From: Flavobacterium microcysteis
Lineage (GTDB): Bacteria > Bacteroidota > Bacteroidia > Flavobacteriales > Flavobacteriaceae
Assembly (NCBI RefSeq): GCF_006385255.1
Contig: NZ_VFJE01000048.1
Location: forward strand, 1 to 64,000
DNA: 64,000 nucleotides
Direction: 5' to 3'
The position numbers were made by a program, and so were the translations under genes. A model generated the notes under the pieces. It saw nothing but the letters and a program-made list of their open reading frames with translations. It searched no databases and was not told the DNA's origin. Positions 25,003 through 33,670 of the stretch are shown in pieces (position 1 is the stretch's first letter; every line of letters starts with the position of its first letter).

Positions 25003-26367
25003 TTAATTTTCGGTTTCGTCGGTTTCAGCTCTTTTCAGTATATTTTCCGGAAGTGATTTTTTGGCTTTGGCTCCCATTTTTTTCAATCGTTCTACACTGT
25101 TGATAAGGTTTCCTTTTCCATCAAACAGTTTGTTCATTGCGCCTTGGTATTCTGTTTTGGCTTCGTCCATTTTCTTGCCAATCTTTACCAGGTCGCTCAC
25201 AAAGCCTTCAAATTTATCATACAACGCACCGGCTTGTCTGGCAATTTCAAAAGCATTTTCTTGTTGCTTCTGGTTGGTCCACATGCTGTCGATAGTTCGT
25301 AAAGTAGCCAAAAGGGTAGAAGGCGTCACGATTACAATATTCTTTTCAAAAGCTTTGTTGTATAAAGTAGCATCTTCGTTGAGTGCTATGGCAAATGCGG
25401 GTTCCATCGGAATGAAAAGAAGTACAAAATCCGGGCTTTCTATTTGGTAGAGGTCATGATAGTTTTTAGCGCCCAGCTGTTCAACGTGTCTTCTTATAGA
25501 ATTTATATGTTCTTTTAAAAATGAGGCTTTCAGGATGTCATCTTCCTCATTGATGTATCTTTCATAAGAAATCAGCGATACTTTTGAATCCACAACCATT
25601 TTCTTTCCGTCAGGAAGATTGATTACTACGTCAGGAAAAACGCGTGTTCCATCCTCGGTTACGAAACTCTGCTGTACTTCATATTCCCTGCCTTTTTCAA
25701 GACCTGATTTTTCAAGTACTCTTTCAAGAATAAGTTCGCCCCAGTTTCCTTGCATTTTACTATCGCCTTTTAGCGCTTTGGTAAGATTAAGGGTTTCCTT
25801 GCTCATCTGTTCGTTCATTTCACGAAGGCCTAGTATTTGCTGACGAAGAGCAGCATGATAATCAATGCTTTCTTTATGCGTGTCTTCGACCTTTTTTTCA
25901 AAAAGTTGAATTTTATCCTGAAGAGGAGAGAGTATGTTTTTTAAGTTTTCCTTGTTTTGCTCGGTAAATTTTGAAGATTTTTCTTCTAATATCTTGTTGG
26001 CGAGATTTTCGAACTCTTTTGTGAATTTTTCCTGAAGTTGTTCTACTTCCTGTTTCTGCTCTTTGTTGCGTTCCCATAAGTTTTCGAAATCCACCTCTTT
26101 TTTAGAAAGCTGAATAGCGAACGCCTCTTTCTCGGCTCTGAGGTTTTCTCGTTCCATTGCCGTTTGCTGCAGTTGATTTTCTGCATTCCGGATTTCCTGC
26201 TGGTGTTGTAGCCTTAATTGTTCGATTTGGGACATCAGTCCGTTTACTCTTTCTTCAAGGCCGGCTTTTTCTGATTTTGCATTGGCGGAAAATAATGCTT
26301 TTCCAATAAAAATTCCTATGGCTAAGGCAATTATAAAAGCAATGATGGTGATGATTGTGTCGTTCAT
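25003..26367 (-). CDS. rmuC: RmuC-family DNA recombination protein
   Basis: The ATG at 26365-26367 (MNDTIITII) is chosen over an upstream non-ATG start because it opens directly into a membrane helix (about 5-25, IGIFIGKALF). The 454-residue protein then has a long coiled coil (about 30-160). The RmuC nuclease-like domain follows, with MQGNWGELILERVLEKSGL, FPDVVINLPDGKKMVVDSKVSL, VLLFIPMEPAFAIAL and VIVTPSTLLATLRTI. RmuC limits inversion and rearrangement at short inverted repeats. It is followed by the thioesterase gene. Confidence 0.93.
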   Translation of the reverse strand: MNDTIITIIAFIIALAIGIFIGKALFSANAKSEKAGLEERVNGLMSQIEQLRLQHQQEIRNAENQLQQTAMERENLRAEKEAFAIQLSKKEVDFENLWERNKEQKQEVEQLQEKFTKEFENLANKILEEKSSKFTEQNKENLKNILSPLQDKIQLFEKKVEDTHKESIDYHAALRQQILGLREMNEQMSKETLNLTKALKGDSKMQGNWGELILERVLEKSGLEKGREYEVQQSFVTEDGTRVFPDVVINLPDGKKMVVDSKVSLISYERYINEEDDILKASFLKEHINSIRRHVEQLGAKNYHDLYQIESPDFVLLFIPMEPAFAIALNEDATLYNKAFEKNIVIVTPSTLLATLRTIDSMWTNQKQQENAFEIARQAGALYDKFEGFVSDLVKIGKKMDEAKTEYQGAMNKLFDGKGNLINSVERLKKMGAKAKKSLPENILKRAETDETEN

Positions 26368-26603
26368 TTTGAAATTTTTGTAGAGGTAAAAGTAAGAATA
26401 AATTATTAGGTTTTGCGGCACTTGATTTCTGGCTAAAAAGTTTTGATAGATGTTAAAGTTTAGGGATTTGTTGTCTGTTTTGGCTTTTAAAATTTTATTT
26501 TAACAATAAAATTCATATCTTAGTGAAGTATAACGATGTAAATAATTTTTTAATACGAAACTTAATCAATGTATTAGGGTTATTTGCATGAAAATAACTT
26601 TTC

Positions 26604-28205
26604 ATGAAAAAAACTACATTACTGTCAGGTGTAAGACAAAACTTTACACAAATTAAAAGTTTATTTTTTGGAACTTTTTTATTGGTATCAGCAACAGCTC
26701 AATCTCAGACGTATTGTACGACTGGAACTGGTAACTGTTCAGAAGGTGATCAAATTGCAAATGTTACTTTTGCAGGGATTAATAATGATTCTGGTTGCGG
26801 AACACAAGGGTACAATGATTTTACTGCAGGAACAGCAGCCAGCATTATAGCAGGTCAATCGCATACTATTTCGGTAACAATTCCGGCACATATTGGAGCC
26901 CAGTATGTAGCGGTATGGATTGATTATAACCATGATGGGACTTTTGACGCTTCAGAATTTACAGCTATTGGAAATTCACCAGCTGCGGGTTCTGTAGTTA
27001 CAACATCTGTTGCAGTTCCGGTTACGGCTATCGGCGGAAATACAAGAATGAGGGTTAAAGCTCAATATGCACAAGCTATTGCGGCAACAAGTTCTTGTGC
27101 AGCGCCTTATCTAGGGTATGGAGAGTATGAAGATTATGCTGTAAATATCGTTCCGGCTACAGCGTGTACTGGTACTCCTGCGGTGGGTGCGGCAACTTCT
27201 AACCAAGCTTCTGTTTGCCCGCAAACTTCCTTTACTTTGAATGCTACTGGTGTGACACCAGCTGCTGGTTTTTCTTACCAATGGCAGTCTTCTCCAACAG
27301 GAACAGACCAATGGGCTAATATAGGTAGCGCACAGACTTCATTAAATTATACTGTTACGGGTCAGACACAAGCTACTTTTTATAGAGTTATCATAACTTG
27401 TTCTGGGAGTGGTCTAACCGCTACTTCAACAGCAATTTCTGTAGCGCAAAATTCAGTTGATGCTTGCTACTGTACAAATGCTATCAACTTCAATTGCGGT
27501 GACGGTGACGTAATTACTAATGTTACTATTGGGACAATGACCAATGCTACAGCTTGTGGAAATTCAACAACAGGATATACTAACTATAGTGGTTCAGTTA
27601 CGCCTCCGGTATTTAATATTGGGTCGGCTATTCCGGTTTCTGTTTCTGTAGGACCGTCTGGAGAAGGATGGTTATATGAGTCTGTTGGTGTTTGGATTGA
27701 TTACAACAGAAATGGAGTTTTTGAAGAGGCAGAATATAACTATATTGGTACAGGATTGAATGAAGCACTTGCTGGTAGTATAACAATCCCTGCAACGGCA
27801 GTGGTGGGTAACACCAGAATGAGAGTTGTTGTTGCAGCGTCTGCTGCGACATCTTTTGGACACCAATTTGCTTGTGGGCCAGTAGTTGCTGATAACAATT
27901 TTGGTGAAATGGAAGATTATACGGTAACAATAGCTCCGTCACTTTCAACTCCTGGATTTGAAAATGCTTCGGTTTCTGTATATCCAAACCCTACAAACGG
28001 ATTGGTGAATATTCAGTTTGCTAACCAAACAAATGTTAATGCAATCAATGTGTATTCAGTTTCCGGACAGTTAGTTTATTCTAAGCAATTTAACAATGCA
28101 TCAGATAGCTATACTATCGATCTTCAAAAAGCTGCTACTGGTGTTTACATCATGAAGCTGGAAGGAGAAAATGGAACAATCGTTAAACGATTAATCAAAA
28201 ATTAA
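26604..28205 (+). CDS. T9SS type A-sorted protein with two GEVED domains
   Basis: The 533-residue exported protein has a signal peptide to about residue 33. Two GEVED domains (about 55-185 and 300-450) each carry VWIDYNHDGTF or VWIDYNRNGVF, then GNTRMRV and YGEYEDYAV or FGEMEDYTV. Between them is an Ig-like segment with PQTSFTLNATGVTP and FSYQWQSSPTG. A type A sorting tail follows (SVYPNPTNGLVNIQF, IDLQKAATGVYIMKL). GEVED domains are common in Bacteroidota adhesins and secreted hydrolases; no catalytic domain is present, so an adhesive or binding role is likely. It is monocistronic with its own terminator. Confidence 0.9.
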   Translation: MKKTTLLSGVRQNFTQIKSLFFGTFLLVSATAQSQTYCTTGTGNCSEGDQIANVTFAGINNDSGCGTQGYNDFTAGTAASIIAGQSHTISVTIPAHIGAQYVAVWIDYNHDGTFDASEFTAIGNSPAAGSVVTTSVAVPVTAIGGNTRMRVKAQYAQAIAATSSCAAPYLGYGEYEDYAVNIVPATACTGTPAVGAATSNQASVCPQTSFTLNATGVTPAAGFSYQWQSSPTGTDQWANIGSAQTSLNYTVTGQTQATFYRVIITCSGSGLTATSTAISVAQNSVDACYCTNAINFNCGDGDVITNVTIGTMTNATACGNSTTGYTNYSGSVTPPVFNIGSAIPVSVSVGPSGEGWLYESVGVWIDYNRNGVFEEAEYNYIGTGLNEALAGSITIPATAVVGNTRMRVVVAASAATSFGHQFACGPVVADNNFGEMEDYTVTIAPSLSTPGFENASVSVYPNPTNGLVNIQFANQTNVNAINVYSVSGQLVYSKQFNNASDSYTIDLQKAATGVYIMKLEGENGTIVKRLIKN

Positions 28206-28229
28206 TTATTACAATTAATTTTAAATATA

Positions 28230-28255
28230 AACCGCCTCCTGTAGGCGGTTTTTTT
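28230..28255 (+). terminator. Terminator of the GEVED gene
   Basis: AACCGCCT pairs with AGGCGGTT around a 5-base loop, followed by TTTTTTT. Confidence 0.85.
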
Positions 28256-28406
28256 GTGCTATAAATCTTAGGATAATTTAAAAAAGGATTGTGAATTTTA
28301 GTATAATTAGGTGATTTAGGGGTGTATTTTGGTATTTCGTCGATTTTTTAATTAATTTTTAAGAAATAGTTCTTATTATTGTAATCTACCCCCTAAGTTC
28401 TTATTA

Positions 28407-28823
28407 ATGAAACCGCAAAATTTAGCTTTAGAAAAAGTTACAGATTCACCTATCACATATGAATTTGTGACCAATGTAGCCGCACGTATTATTAAGGTCT
28501 TTTTTAGGACCGATAAAAATATCAGGCTGATTTACTCCAATTATTCCAACAAACACTTTTTTGGAGATAAATTTATCATATTAGATTATAGGTTCCGAAA
28601 TGCTTTATGGTATAAGGTTGGAACTAAAATTACTGAAAAAAGACACTTCTTGCTTGAAAAGCCGGATGAGTCACAAAAAATAGTACTCACCGTTTATGGA
28701 TTTTTCAGAAAAAAAATGTACCTGCTCGATTTCTCGGCAGCAGAGTATATTGATAGTAGTACATTCTGCATCGAACTGAAAAAATCTTCTCTCCAGGATT
28801 TGGAGAATCCGGTTTTAGGTTAA
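28407..28823 (+). CDS. Hypothetical protein, 138 residues
   Basis: I do not recognise the family. It lacks a signal peptide and membrane helix and looks like a mixed alpha/beta cytosolic protein: VAARIIKVFFRTDKNIRL, HFFGDKFIILDYRF, then KIVLTVYGFFRKKMYLLDF. It is basic in the first half. Just before it lies a direct repeat of AGTTCTTATTA (28368 and 28396). The next gene starts 62 bases downstream, and both products begin MKPQ, though no other similarity is seen. Confidence 0.65.
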   Translation: MKPQNLALEKVTDSPITYEFVTNVAARIIKVFFRTDKNIRLIYSNYSNKHFFGDKFIILDYRFRNALWYKVGTKITEKRHFLLEKPDESQKIVLTVYGFFRKKMYLLDFSAAEYIDSSTFCIELKKSSLQDLENPVLG

Positions 28824-28885
28824 CAGGACACGGAATTATCTCTGGAATTGATTATTTTTATAGGATATAACTAAATTATTGTCCT

Positions 28886-29323
28886 ATGAAACCGCAAAGC
28901 TATTCCAATCATATCCGTTTCTATACTCCGCATCATTTTGTTTTGTATCCCTTGTTATTGCTTTTACTCGGGACAGCGATTTATTTTGTCTTTAGTAGAG
29001 AAGCAGAAAGGGCCATCTGGATTTTTATCAGCATTGTACTGCTGTTAATTTTCTGGCTGGCTTTTATGCTACGGCAGCATTATGCATTGACATTGCAAGA
29101 CAGGATTGTTAGGATGGAACTGCATTATCGGTATTTTACATTGACAGGCGAGAGGCTTGAACTTATTGAAGATCGATTGTCCGACAGCCAACTGTTTGCC
29201 TTGAGATTTGCTCCCGACGAAGAATTTGTAAATCTGGCAAAAAGAGCCTTGCAGGAAAATCTTTCGGGACAGGCCATCAAAAAGAGCATAATCAATTGGA
29301 AACCGGACCATCATAGAGTATAA
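28886..29323 (+). CDS. DUF6526-like small membrane protein
   Basis: The 145-residue protein begins with a basic, aromatic stretch (SNHIRFYTPHHFVLYP). Two membrane helices follow at about 20-35 and 42-62. A cytosolic tail of about 80 residues contains RLELIEDRLSDSQLFALRFAPDEEF. The order matches a conserved Bacteroidota family annotated DUF6526, recalled by pattern. The function is unknown. It lies between the hypothetical gene and yceI-like gene on the same strand. Confidence 0.7.
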   Translation: MKPQSYSNHIRFYTPHHFVLYPLLLLLLGTAIYFVFSREAERAIWIFISIVLLLIFWLAFMLRQHYALTLQDRIVRMELHYRYFTLTGERLELIEDRLSDSQLFALRFAPDEEFVNLAKRALQENLSGQAIKKSIINWKPDHHRV

Positions 29324-29416
29324 ACTTTAACAAACAATTCACGATTTATTTTTATAAAATGAAAATCGCTATGCGTAAATTTATACTTAGCCATTCTCAC
29401 ACTAAAGAATATAATT

Positions 29417-29956
29417 ATGAATTTTACTACACACTGGTTTATTGATCCCGATCATTCAAACATAGAATTTAGAATCAGGCATCTGGTGATTTCTCATATT
29501 TCTGGAGCATTCAAGATTTTTAACGGAAAGATGACCACAAAAAATGACGACTTTGAAACTGCGGAAATAACCTTGTCTATTGATGTTTATAGTTTTGATA
29601 CGAACAATATCGAAAGAGATGAGCATATCAAGTCTAAAGATTTTTTAGATGCCGATCAGTTTCCTGAAATTAACTTTAGCTCAACAAGTCTCAAAAAAAT
29701 AGAGGGAGATCATTATAAGCTCACCGGAAACATAACCATCAAATCAGTAACCAGAGAAATTGTCTTGGATGCTGTTTTTGGTGGACAGGCAAAAGATGGT
29801 TTTGGTAAAATGAAAGCAGGTTTTGAAATCAGCGGAAAGCTAGATAGAAAAGACTTTGGAATTCTAGCCGATGATATCACCGAAAGCGGGCATTTGATAA
29901 TTGGGGAAGAATTAAAAATCCATGCCAACATCGAATTTGATAAAGAAGAAGATTAA
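29417..29956 (+). CDS. YceI-family lipid-binding protein, cytosolic form
   Basis: This 179-residue protein shows the YceI lipocalin-like barrel: TTHWFIDPDHSNIEFRIRHL at the start, SFDTNNIERDEHIKSKDFLD in the middle, FPEINFSSTSLKKI, then GNITIKSVTREIVLDAVFG. Family members bind isoprenoid or fatty chains in an internal cavity. It lacks a signal peptide, so it belongs to the cytosolic branch. Stop and the end of the convergent disordered protein are 11 bases apart. Confidence 0.93.
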   Translation: MNFTTHWFIDPDHSNIEFRIRHLVISHISGAFKIFNGKMTTKNDDFETAEITLSIDVYSFDTNNIERDEHIKSKDFLDADQFPEINFSSTSLKKIEGDHYKLTGNITIKSVTREIVLDAVFGGQAKDGFGKMKAGFEISGKLDRKDFGILADDITESGHLIIGEELKIHANIEFDKEED

Positions 29957-29967
29957 TTAGTAATCTT

Positions 29968-30297
29968 CTATTTTAGATTACCCCGGTTTTTCTTATTGTC
30001 CGGATGTGACGAAGGATAACGATTCGGATCAATATCTGAATTTTTATCTCGGTTCTCCGGATTTTTCTTGTTCTTTAGGCTCTCATCTGTTTTGACATCT
30101 TTGCTTGGACGAGCTCTTTTTACAACATCGGAGTTGCCTTTTGCATCTTTCTCTATTTCTGTTTTCAATTTCCCTTTGGAAGGGTTATAATCGTCCGGAA
30201 GATTTTTTCCGCTAAAACCTTCGTTGATTTCTCCTTTTGGTTTTTCCTGTTCACCATTCCATTTTTTATTTCCGATGTCTTTACCTGAAGTTGCCAT
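29968..30297 (-). CDS. Small hydrophilic, probably disordered protein
   Basis: The 109 residues are dominated by Lys, Asp, Asn, Glu, Gly, Pro and Ser, with almost no aromatic or aliphatic residues (KNKKNPENRDKNSDIDP near the C-terminus). It has no signal peptide or membrane helix. Such compositions are typical of intrinsically disordered stress proteins (hydrophilins), but I cannot name a family. It is monocistronic. Confidence 0.7.
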   Translation of the reverse strand: MATSGKDIGNKKWNGEQEKPKGEINEGFSGKNLPDDYNPSKGKLKTEIEKDAKGNSDVVKRARPSKDVKTDESLKNKKNPENRDKNSDIDPNRYPSSHPDNKKNRGNLK

Positions 30298-30398
30298 AAT
30301 TTTGATTTTTAGTTCCTCTTGTTAATTTACGACGATATAAAAACAAAAGCCACATCTTTAACATTGCTTTAATGTGTAAGATTTCCGATTGTTAGTAG

Positions 30399-30406
30399 TA
30401 AATTTG
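30399..30406 (+). promoter_or_regulatory. -7 box that sets the start of the pseudouridine synthase gene
   Basis: TAAATTTG is a perfect match 16 bases before the ATG at 30422. It lies inside the reading frame that extends back to a TTG at 30389, so the shorter start is preferred. Confidence 0.5.
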
Positions 30407-30421
30407 CGGCAAAAGTATCCT

Positions 30422-30991
30422 ATGTCTGCCCACCAGCATTTTTTGTTGCATAAACCTTATGGCTATCTCAGCCAGTTTATCTATGAATTAAAACGAAAGA
30501 AAAAACTGTTGGGAGAACTATATGATTTTCCAGAAGGCACAATGGCAATTGGGAGGCTGGATGAAGATTCGGAAGGATTACTGCTTTTGACAACCGACGG
30601 ATTAATGAGCGAATTGGTTAGGAGTAAAAAAGTAACCAAAGAATATTATGCGCAAGTAGATGGAGTAATAACCGAGGAAGCCATTGAAAAACTAAAAAAA
30701 GGAGTTGAGATTGGTTTTGACGGAATACGTTATGTCACAAATCCGTGTAATGCTATTAAGATATCCGACCCGGGATTTGAACCTCGTTCTAAAAAAATAA
30801 GAGATGAGCGCCACGGGCCTACCAGTTGGATTTCGATTACATTAAATGAAGGAAAGTTCCGCCAGGTTAGGAAAATGACATCGGCTGTAGGGTTTCCAAC
30901 GCTTCGATTGGTACGAGTAAGAGTAGGTAATGTTCACCTTGACAATTTGAAATCGGGAGAAGTCAAAGAAGTCGGCCAGTTCTCACTATAA
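30422..30991 (+). CDS. RsuA/RluE-type rRNA pseudouridine synthase
   Basis: The 189-residue enzyme begins HFLLHKPYGYLSQF and has the catalytic Asp motif GRLDEDSEGLLLLTTDG, followed by KEYYAQVDG and a late NEGKFRQVRKMTSAVG. It lacks the S4 domain of RsuA and RluB, which with its short length points to the RluE type that modifies a single uridine of 23S rRNA. The target is inferred from class only. The next gene, trmL, follows by 24 bases, so these RNA-modification genes are probably co-transcribed. Confidence 0.88.
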   Translation: MSAHQHFLLHKPYGYLSQFIYELKRKKKLLGELYDFPEGTMAIGRLDEDSEGLLLLTTDGLMSELVRSKKVTKEYYAQVDGVITEEAIEKLKKGVEIGFDGIRYVTNPCNAIKISDPGFEPRSKKIRDERHGPTSWISITLNEGKFRQVRKMTSAVGFPTLRLVRVRVGNVHLDNLKSGEVKEVGQFSL

Positions 30992-31015
30992 TAAAAACTT
31001 TAAAATTTCTAAAAA

Positions 31016-31465
31016 ATGCTGAATATAGTTCTTGTTGAACCAGAAATACCTAATAACACCGGTAACATTGGCCGTTTATGTGTTGGCACAGGCAGCCGCC
31101 TTCACCTGATCCATCCTTTTGGATTTCAGATTACTGATAAAAACCTGAAGCGTTCCGGTCTTGATTATTGGGTACATTTGGATTGGAAAGAATACCAGTC
31201 TGTTGAAGAATGGATGGATCAAATACCAGACAAATCAAGAGTTTTTCTATTTAGTTCTCATAGCCCTAAGTCCTATTTACAAGAAACTTTTCAGGATGGT
31301 GATTGGCTTGTATTTGGAAAAGAATCAGTTGGATTGAGTAAGGAAGTTTTGGGTCTATTTGAAAACCATCTGACTATTCCAATTTCACCTTTGGTAAGAA
31401 GTTATAATCTGGCAAACTCGGTCGCCTTTGCAATAGGCGAGGCAAAAAGGCAGCTTTCCATCTAA
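31016..31465 (+). CDS. trmL: tRNA (cytidine/uridine(34)-2'-O)-methyltransferase
   Basis: The 149-residue SPOUT-fold protein has LVEPEIPNNTGNIGRLCVG at the start and HPFGFQ in the middle. The knot region follows with FGKESVGLSKEVL and IPISPLVRSYNLANSVAFA. This is the TrmL/YibK pattern: dimeric enzymes that methylate the wobble ribose of tRNA-Leu isoacceptors. It has the usual length of the family. It lies in an apparent operon with the pseudouridine synthase, and the two-module methyltransferase gene follows by 39 bases. Confidence 0.93.
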   Translation: MLNIVLVEPEIPNNTGNIGRLCVGTGSRLHLIHPFGFQITDKNLKRSGLDYWVHLDWKEYQSVEEWMDQIPDKSRVFLFSSHSPKSYLQETFQDGDWLVFGKESVGLSKEVLGLFENHLTIPISPLVRSYNLANSVAFAIGEAKRQLSI

Positions 31466-31504
31466 AAAAATAGTATATTTGAAAGCAGTTTTTTAAAAAT
31501 ATCT

Positions 31505-33112
31505 ATGATTGACAAATCCTACCTTCGCAGTTCTATTTTCAGGCATCTCGACGGCCTGGCAGTTGCTCCTGTAGCCATTGCTTTAAAAAATAAAGGAGTT
31601 CTTGAATATATACTGAAGAATAAAAAAGCCAACCTGTCAGAATTAAAAACCCAATTCAAAGCTAACGAAGGTTATTTGAATGTCGGCTTACGGGTATTAT
31701 GCTCACAAGGTTTTTTGGATTATCATATTGATACGACTACCGATACTATTAGTTTTTCGGTAAATGATAAGACATCCATTGCATTTTCAATGGTACATCT
31801 TTACCAGGATGTAGTCGATCTTTTGCAATTTTCAACGCAATTTCATCCCAGAATTTTTGAAGATGCTCCTTTTGAAAGATTGGATCAGATCTTTGAAAAA
31901 TTTAAGCTTAATTATGGAATCGATTTCTCTGCAGATGCGTTAGAAAATGAAGTCCAGAAACAAGTCCTAAAACATATAGAAGGCTATTTGATTGGGCCTA
32001 CGATTGTGCGATTGGCTATGAGTGGAATGTTTCATAAGTATTTTATGGAAACTTCGTTCAGGCCGGAAGAATTTCACAAGAATCCGGAAAGCTTTAAAAA
32101 GATATTGAACTTTTTTACCTATTTGGGATGGTTTCAGGAAAAAAATGGGAATTACCAATTTACCGAAACCGGGTTGTTCTTTGCCAAAAGAGCCAGCGCT
32201 TACGGTGTTACCGTCTCCTATTTGCCAACATTTGCTAAAATTGAAGAACTGATATTTGGTGACCCAAATGTGCTAAGGATGGTTGCCGATGGCGAAAATG
32301 AAATCCATGTAGACAGAGAAATGAATGTTTGGGGAAGTGGAGGTGCCCATGATACTTATTTTAAAATTGTAGATGAAATCATCGTTCAGCTCTTTAATCG
32401 CCCGATAGAAGAACAGCCTAAAGGGATTTTGGATATGGGTTGCGGAAACGGCGCTTTTATGCAACACATTTTTGAAGTTATTGACAGGCAAACCTTGAGA
32501 GGGAAAATGCTTGATGAATATCCGTTGTTTCTTGTAGGAGCCGATTATAATCAGGCAGCCTTGAAAGTCACACGTGCCAACCTGATAAAAGCAGATATCT
32601 GGGCTAAAGTAATCTGGGGCGACATTGGAAGACCGGATCTGTTGTCACATGATCTGATGGAAAATTATGCAATCGATTTGAAAGATTTGCTGAATGTCAG
32701 GACATTTCTTGACCATAACCGTATTTGGGAAGAACCAAAACATATATCCAAAGACAGGATTAGCAACTCTACCGGCGCTTTTGCTTTTAGAGGCGAACGA
32801 ATTTCTAATAACAAAGTAGAAGACAATCTTTTAGAGCATCTGCAAAAATGGTCGCCTTATGTCAAGAAATTTGGACTTTTGCTGATAGAGCTCCATACCA
32901 TAAATCCTGCTTTAACAGCAATGAATATAGGAAAGACGGCTGCAACAGCCTATGATGCTACACATGGGTTTTCAGACCAGTATATAGTAGAAATAGACGT
33001 ATTTAATAAAATAGCAGCTGAAGCAGGCTTATTTCCGGATAAAGCTATTTTTAGAAAATTTCCGGACTCCGATATAGCTACCGTAAGCATCAACCTGCTG
33101 AAAGGAGATTAA
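31505..33112 (+). CDS. Class I SAM-dependent methyltransferase with winged-helix regions (AprA-MT2-like)
   Basis: The 535-residue protein starts with a winged-helix-like unit (LKNKGVLEYILKNKKANLSEL). A second such unit appears around 200-250 (ILNFFTYLGWFQEKNGNYQ). The Rossmann methyltransferase core then has the SAM-binding LDMGCGNGAFMQHIF at about 310-325, and VIWGDIGRPDLL as the later acidic and motif-like stretch. The arrangement resembles the MT2-type domains found in polyketide synthase starter modules such as AprA, but no polyketide or peptide synthase is near. It may act on a small-molecule carboxylate or acyl group; the substrate is not known. Its end overlaps the convergent gene by four bases. 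Confidence 0.75.
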   Translation: MIDKSYLRSSIFRHLDGLAVAPVAIALKNKGVLEYILKNKKANLSELKTQFKANEGYLNVGLRVLCSQGFLDYHIDTTTDTISFSVNDKTSIAFSMVHLYQDVVDLLQFSTQFHPRIFEDAPFERLDQIFEKFKLNYGIDFSADALENEVQKQVLKHIEGYLIGPTIVRLAMSGMFHKYFMETSFRPEEFHKNPESFKKILNFFTYLGWFQEKNGNYQFTETGLFFAKRASAYGVTVSYLPTFAKIEELIFGDPNVLRMVADGENEIHVDREMNVWGSGGAHDTYFKIVDEIIVQLFNRPIEEQPKGILDMGCGNGAFMQHIFEVIDRQTLRGKMLDEYPLFLVGADYNQAALKVTRANLIKADIWAKVIWGDIGRPDLLSHDLMENYAIDLKDLLNVRTFLDHNRIWEEPKHISKDRISNSTGAFAFRGERISNNKVEDNLLEHLQKWSPYVKKFGLLLIELHTINPALTAMNIGKTAATAYDATHGFSDQYIVEIDVFNKIAAEAGLFPDKAIFRKFPDSDIATVSINLLKGD

Positions 33113-33621
33113 GACTTGGCGTAATTAGTGATATATCGGTAGTAAGAATCCAATATAATGCCTACTGTTTTCTCAATAGATGGTTTTACGTCCTGAAACC
33201 CGTCTTTCATTTTCCCGTCGGGCGTAAAATAATCCGTAATGCCTGATTTCAAGAGTGTTTTTTTAGCATAAATTTCAGTTACCTGGAAAGAAAGCACATA
33301 TTCATTTCCTTCTTTGGAAATTTTCATGCGGTATTTTACTTTTTGATAGAACGTATCTCCAAGGTTTCGGTAAAAAAAAGCATTGTCTCTAAAAGCATCG
33401 ATTGTCAGCGAATTTTGGGTTACTTCTGAAACATCTGCTTCGCCACGACTAAACTCTTGTATCCAAAGCTGTGTACCGTTAATAAATTTCTCATTCGTCA
33501 TAAAAGGAATGCTGACCCGTATCGGATTCGGATCAAATCCTTTTGGTGTCAACTCCATCCGAACCTGAGCGTTGATGATAATTGATGAGAAAAGGAATAA
33601 GATAGATAAACAAAACTTCAT
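33109..33621 (-). CDS. Hypothetical exported protein, 170 residues
   Basis: The ATG at 33619-33621 opens a clear signal peptide (MKFCLSILFLFSSIIINAQ), so the longer frame to 33726 is rejected. The mature protein of about 150 residues has beta-rich segments (VRMELTPKGFDPNPIRVSIP, KVKYRMKISKEGNEYVLSFQV) and a helical end. I do not recognise a family. It sits at the downstream end of the ABC importer genes, 49 bases after the ATPase gene, and could belong to that operon, but nothing in it points to B12. Confidence 0.7.
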   Translation of the reverse strand: MKFCLSILFLFSSIIINAQVRMELTPKGFDPNPIRVSIPFMTNEKFINGTQLWIQEFSRGEADVSEVTQNSLTIDAFRDNAFFYRNLGDTFYQKVKYRMKISKEGNEYVLSFQVTEIYAKKTLLKSGITDYFTPDGKMKDGFQDVKPSIEKTVGIILDSYYRYITNYAKS

Positions 33622-33670
33622 TGTATCAGTTTTTAGCGTCCTATCAAAGATAGGCGATACACTGATTATT

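Noticed and set aside
29946..29972. AGAAGATTA/TAATCTTCT inverted repeat after the YceI gene as terminator
   Set aside because: It is AT-rich, overlaps the coding end, and is followed by only a short T-run; it may be a weak terminator but support is poor.
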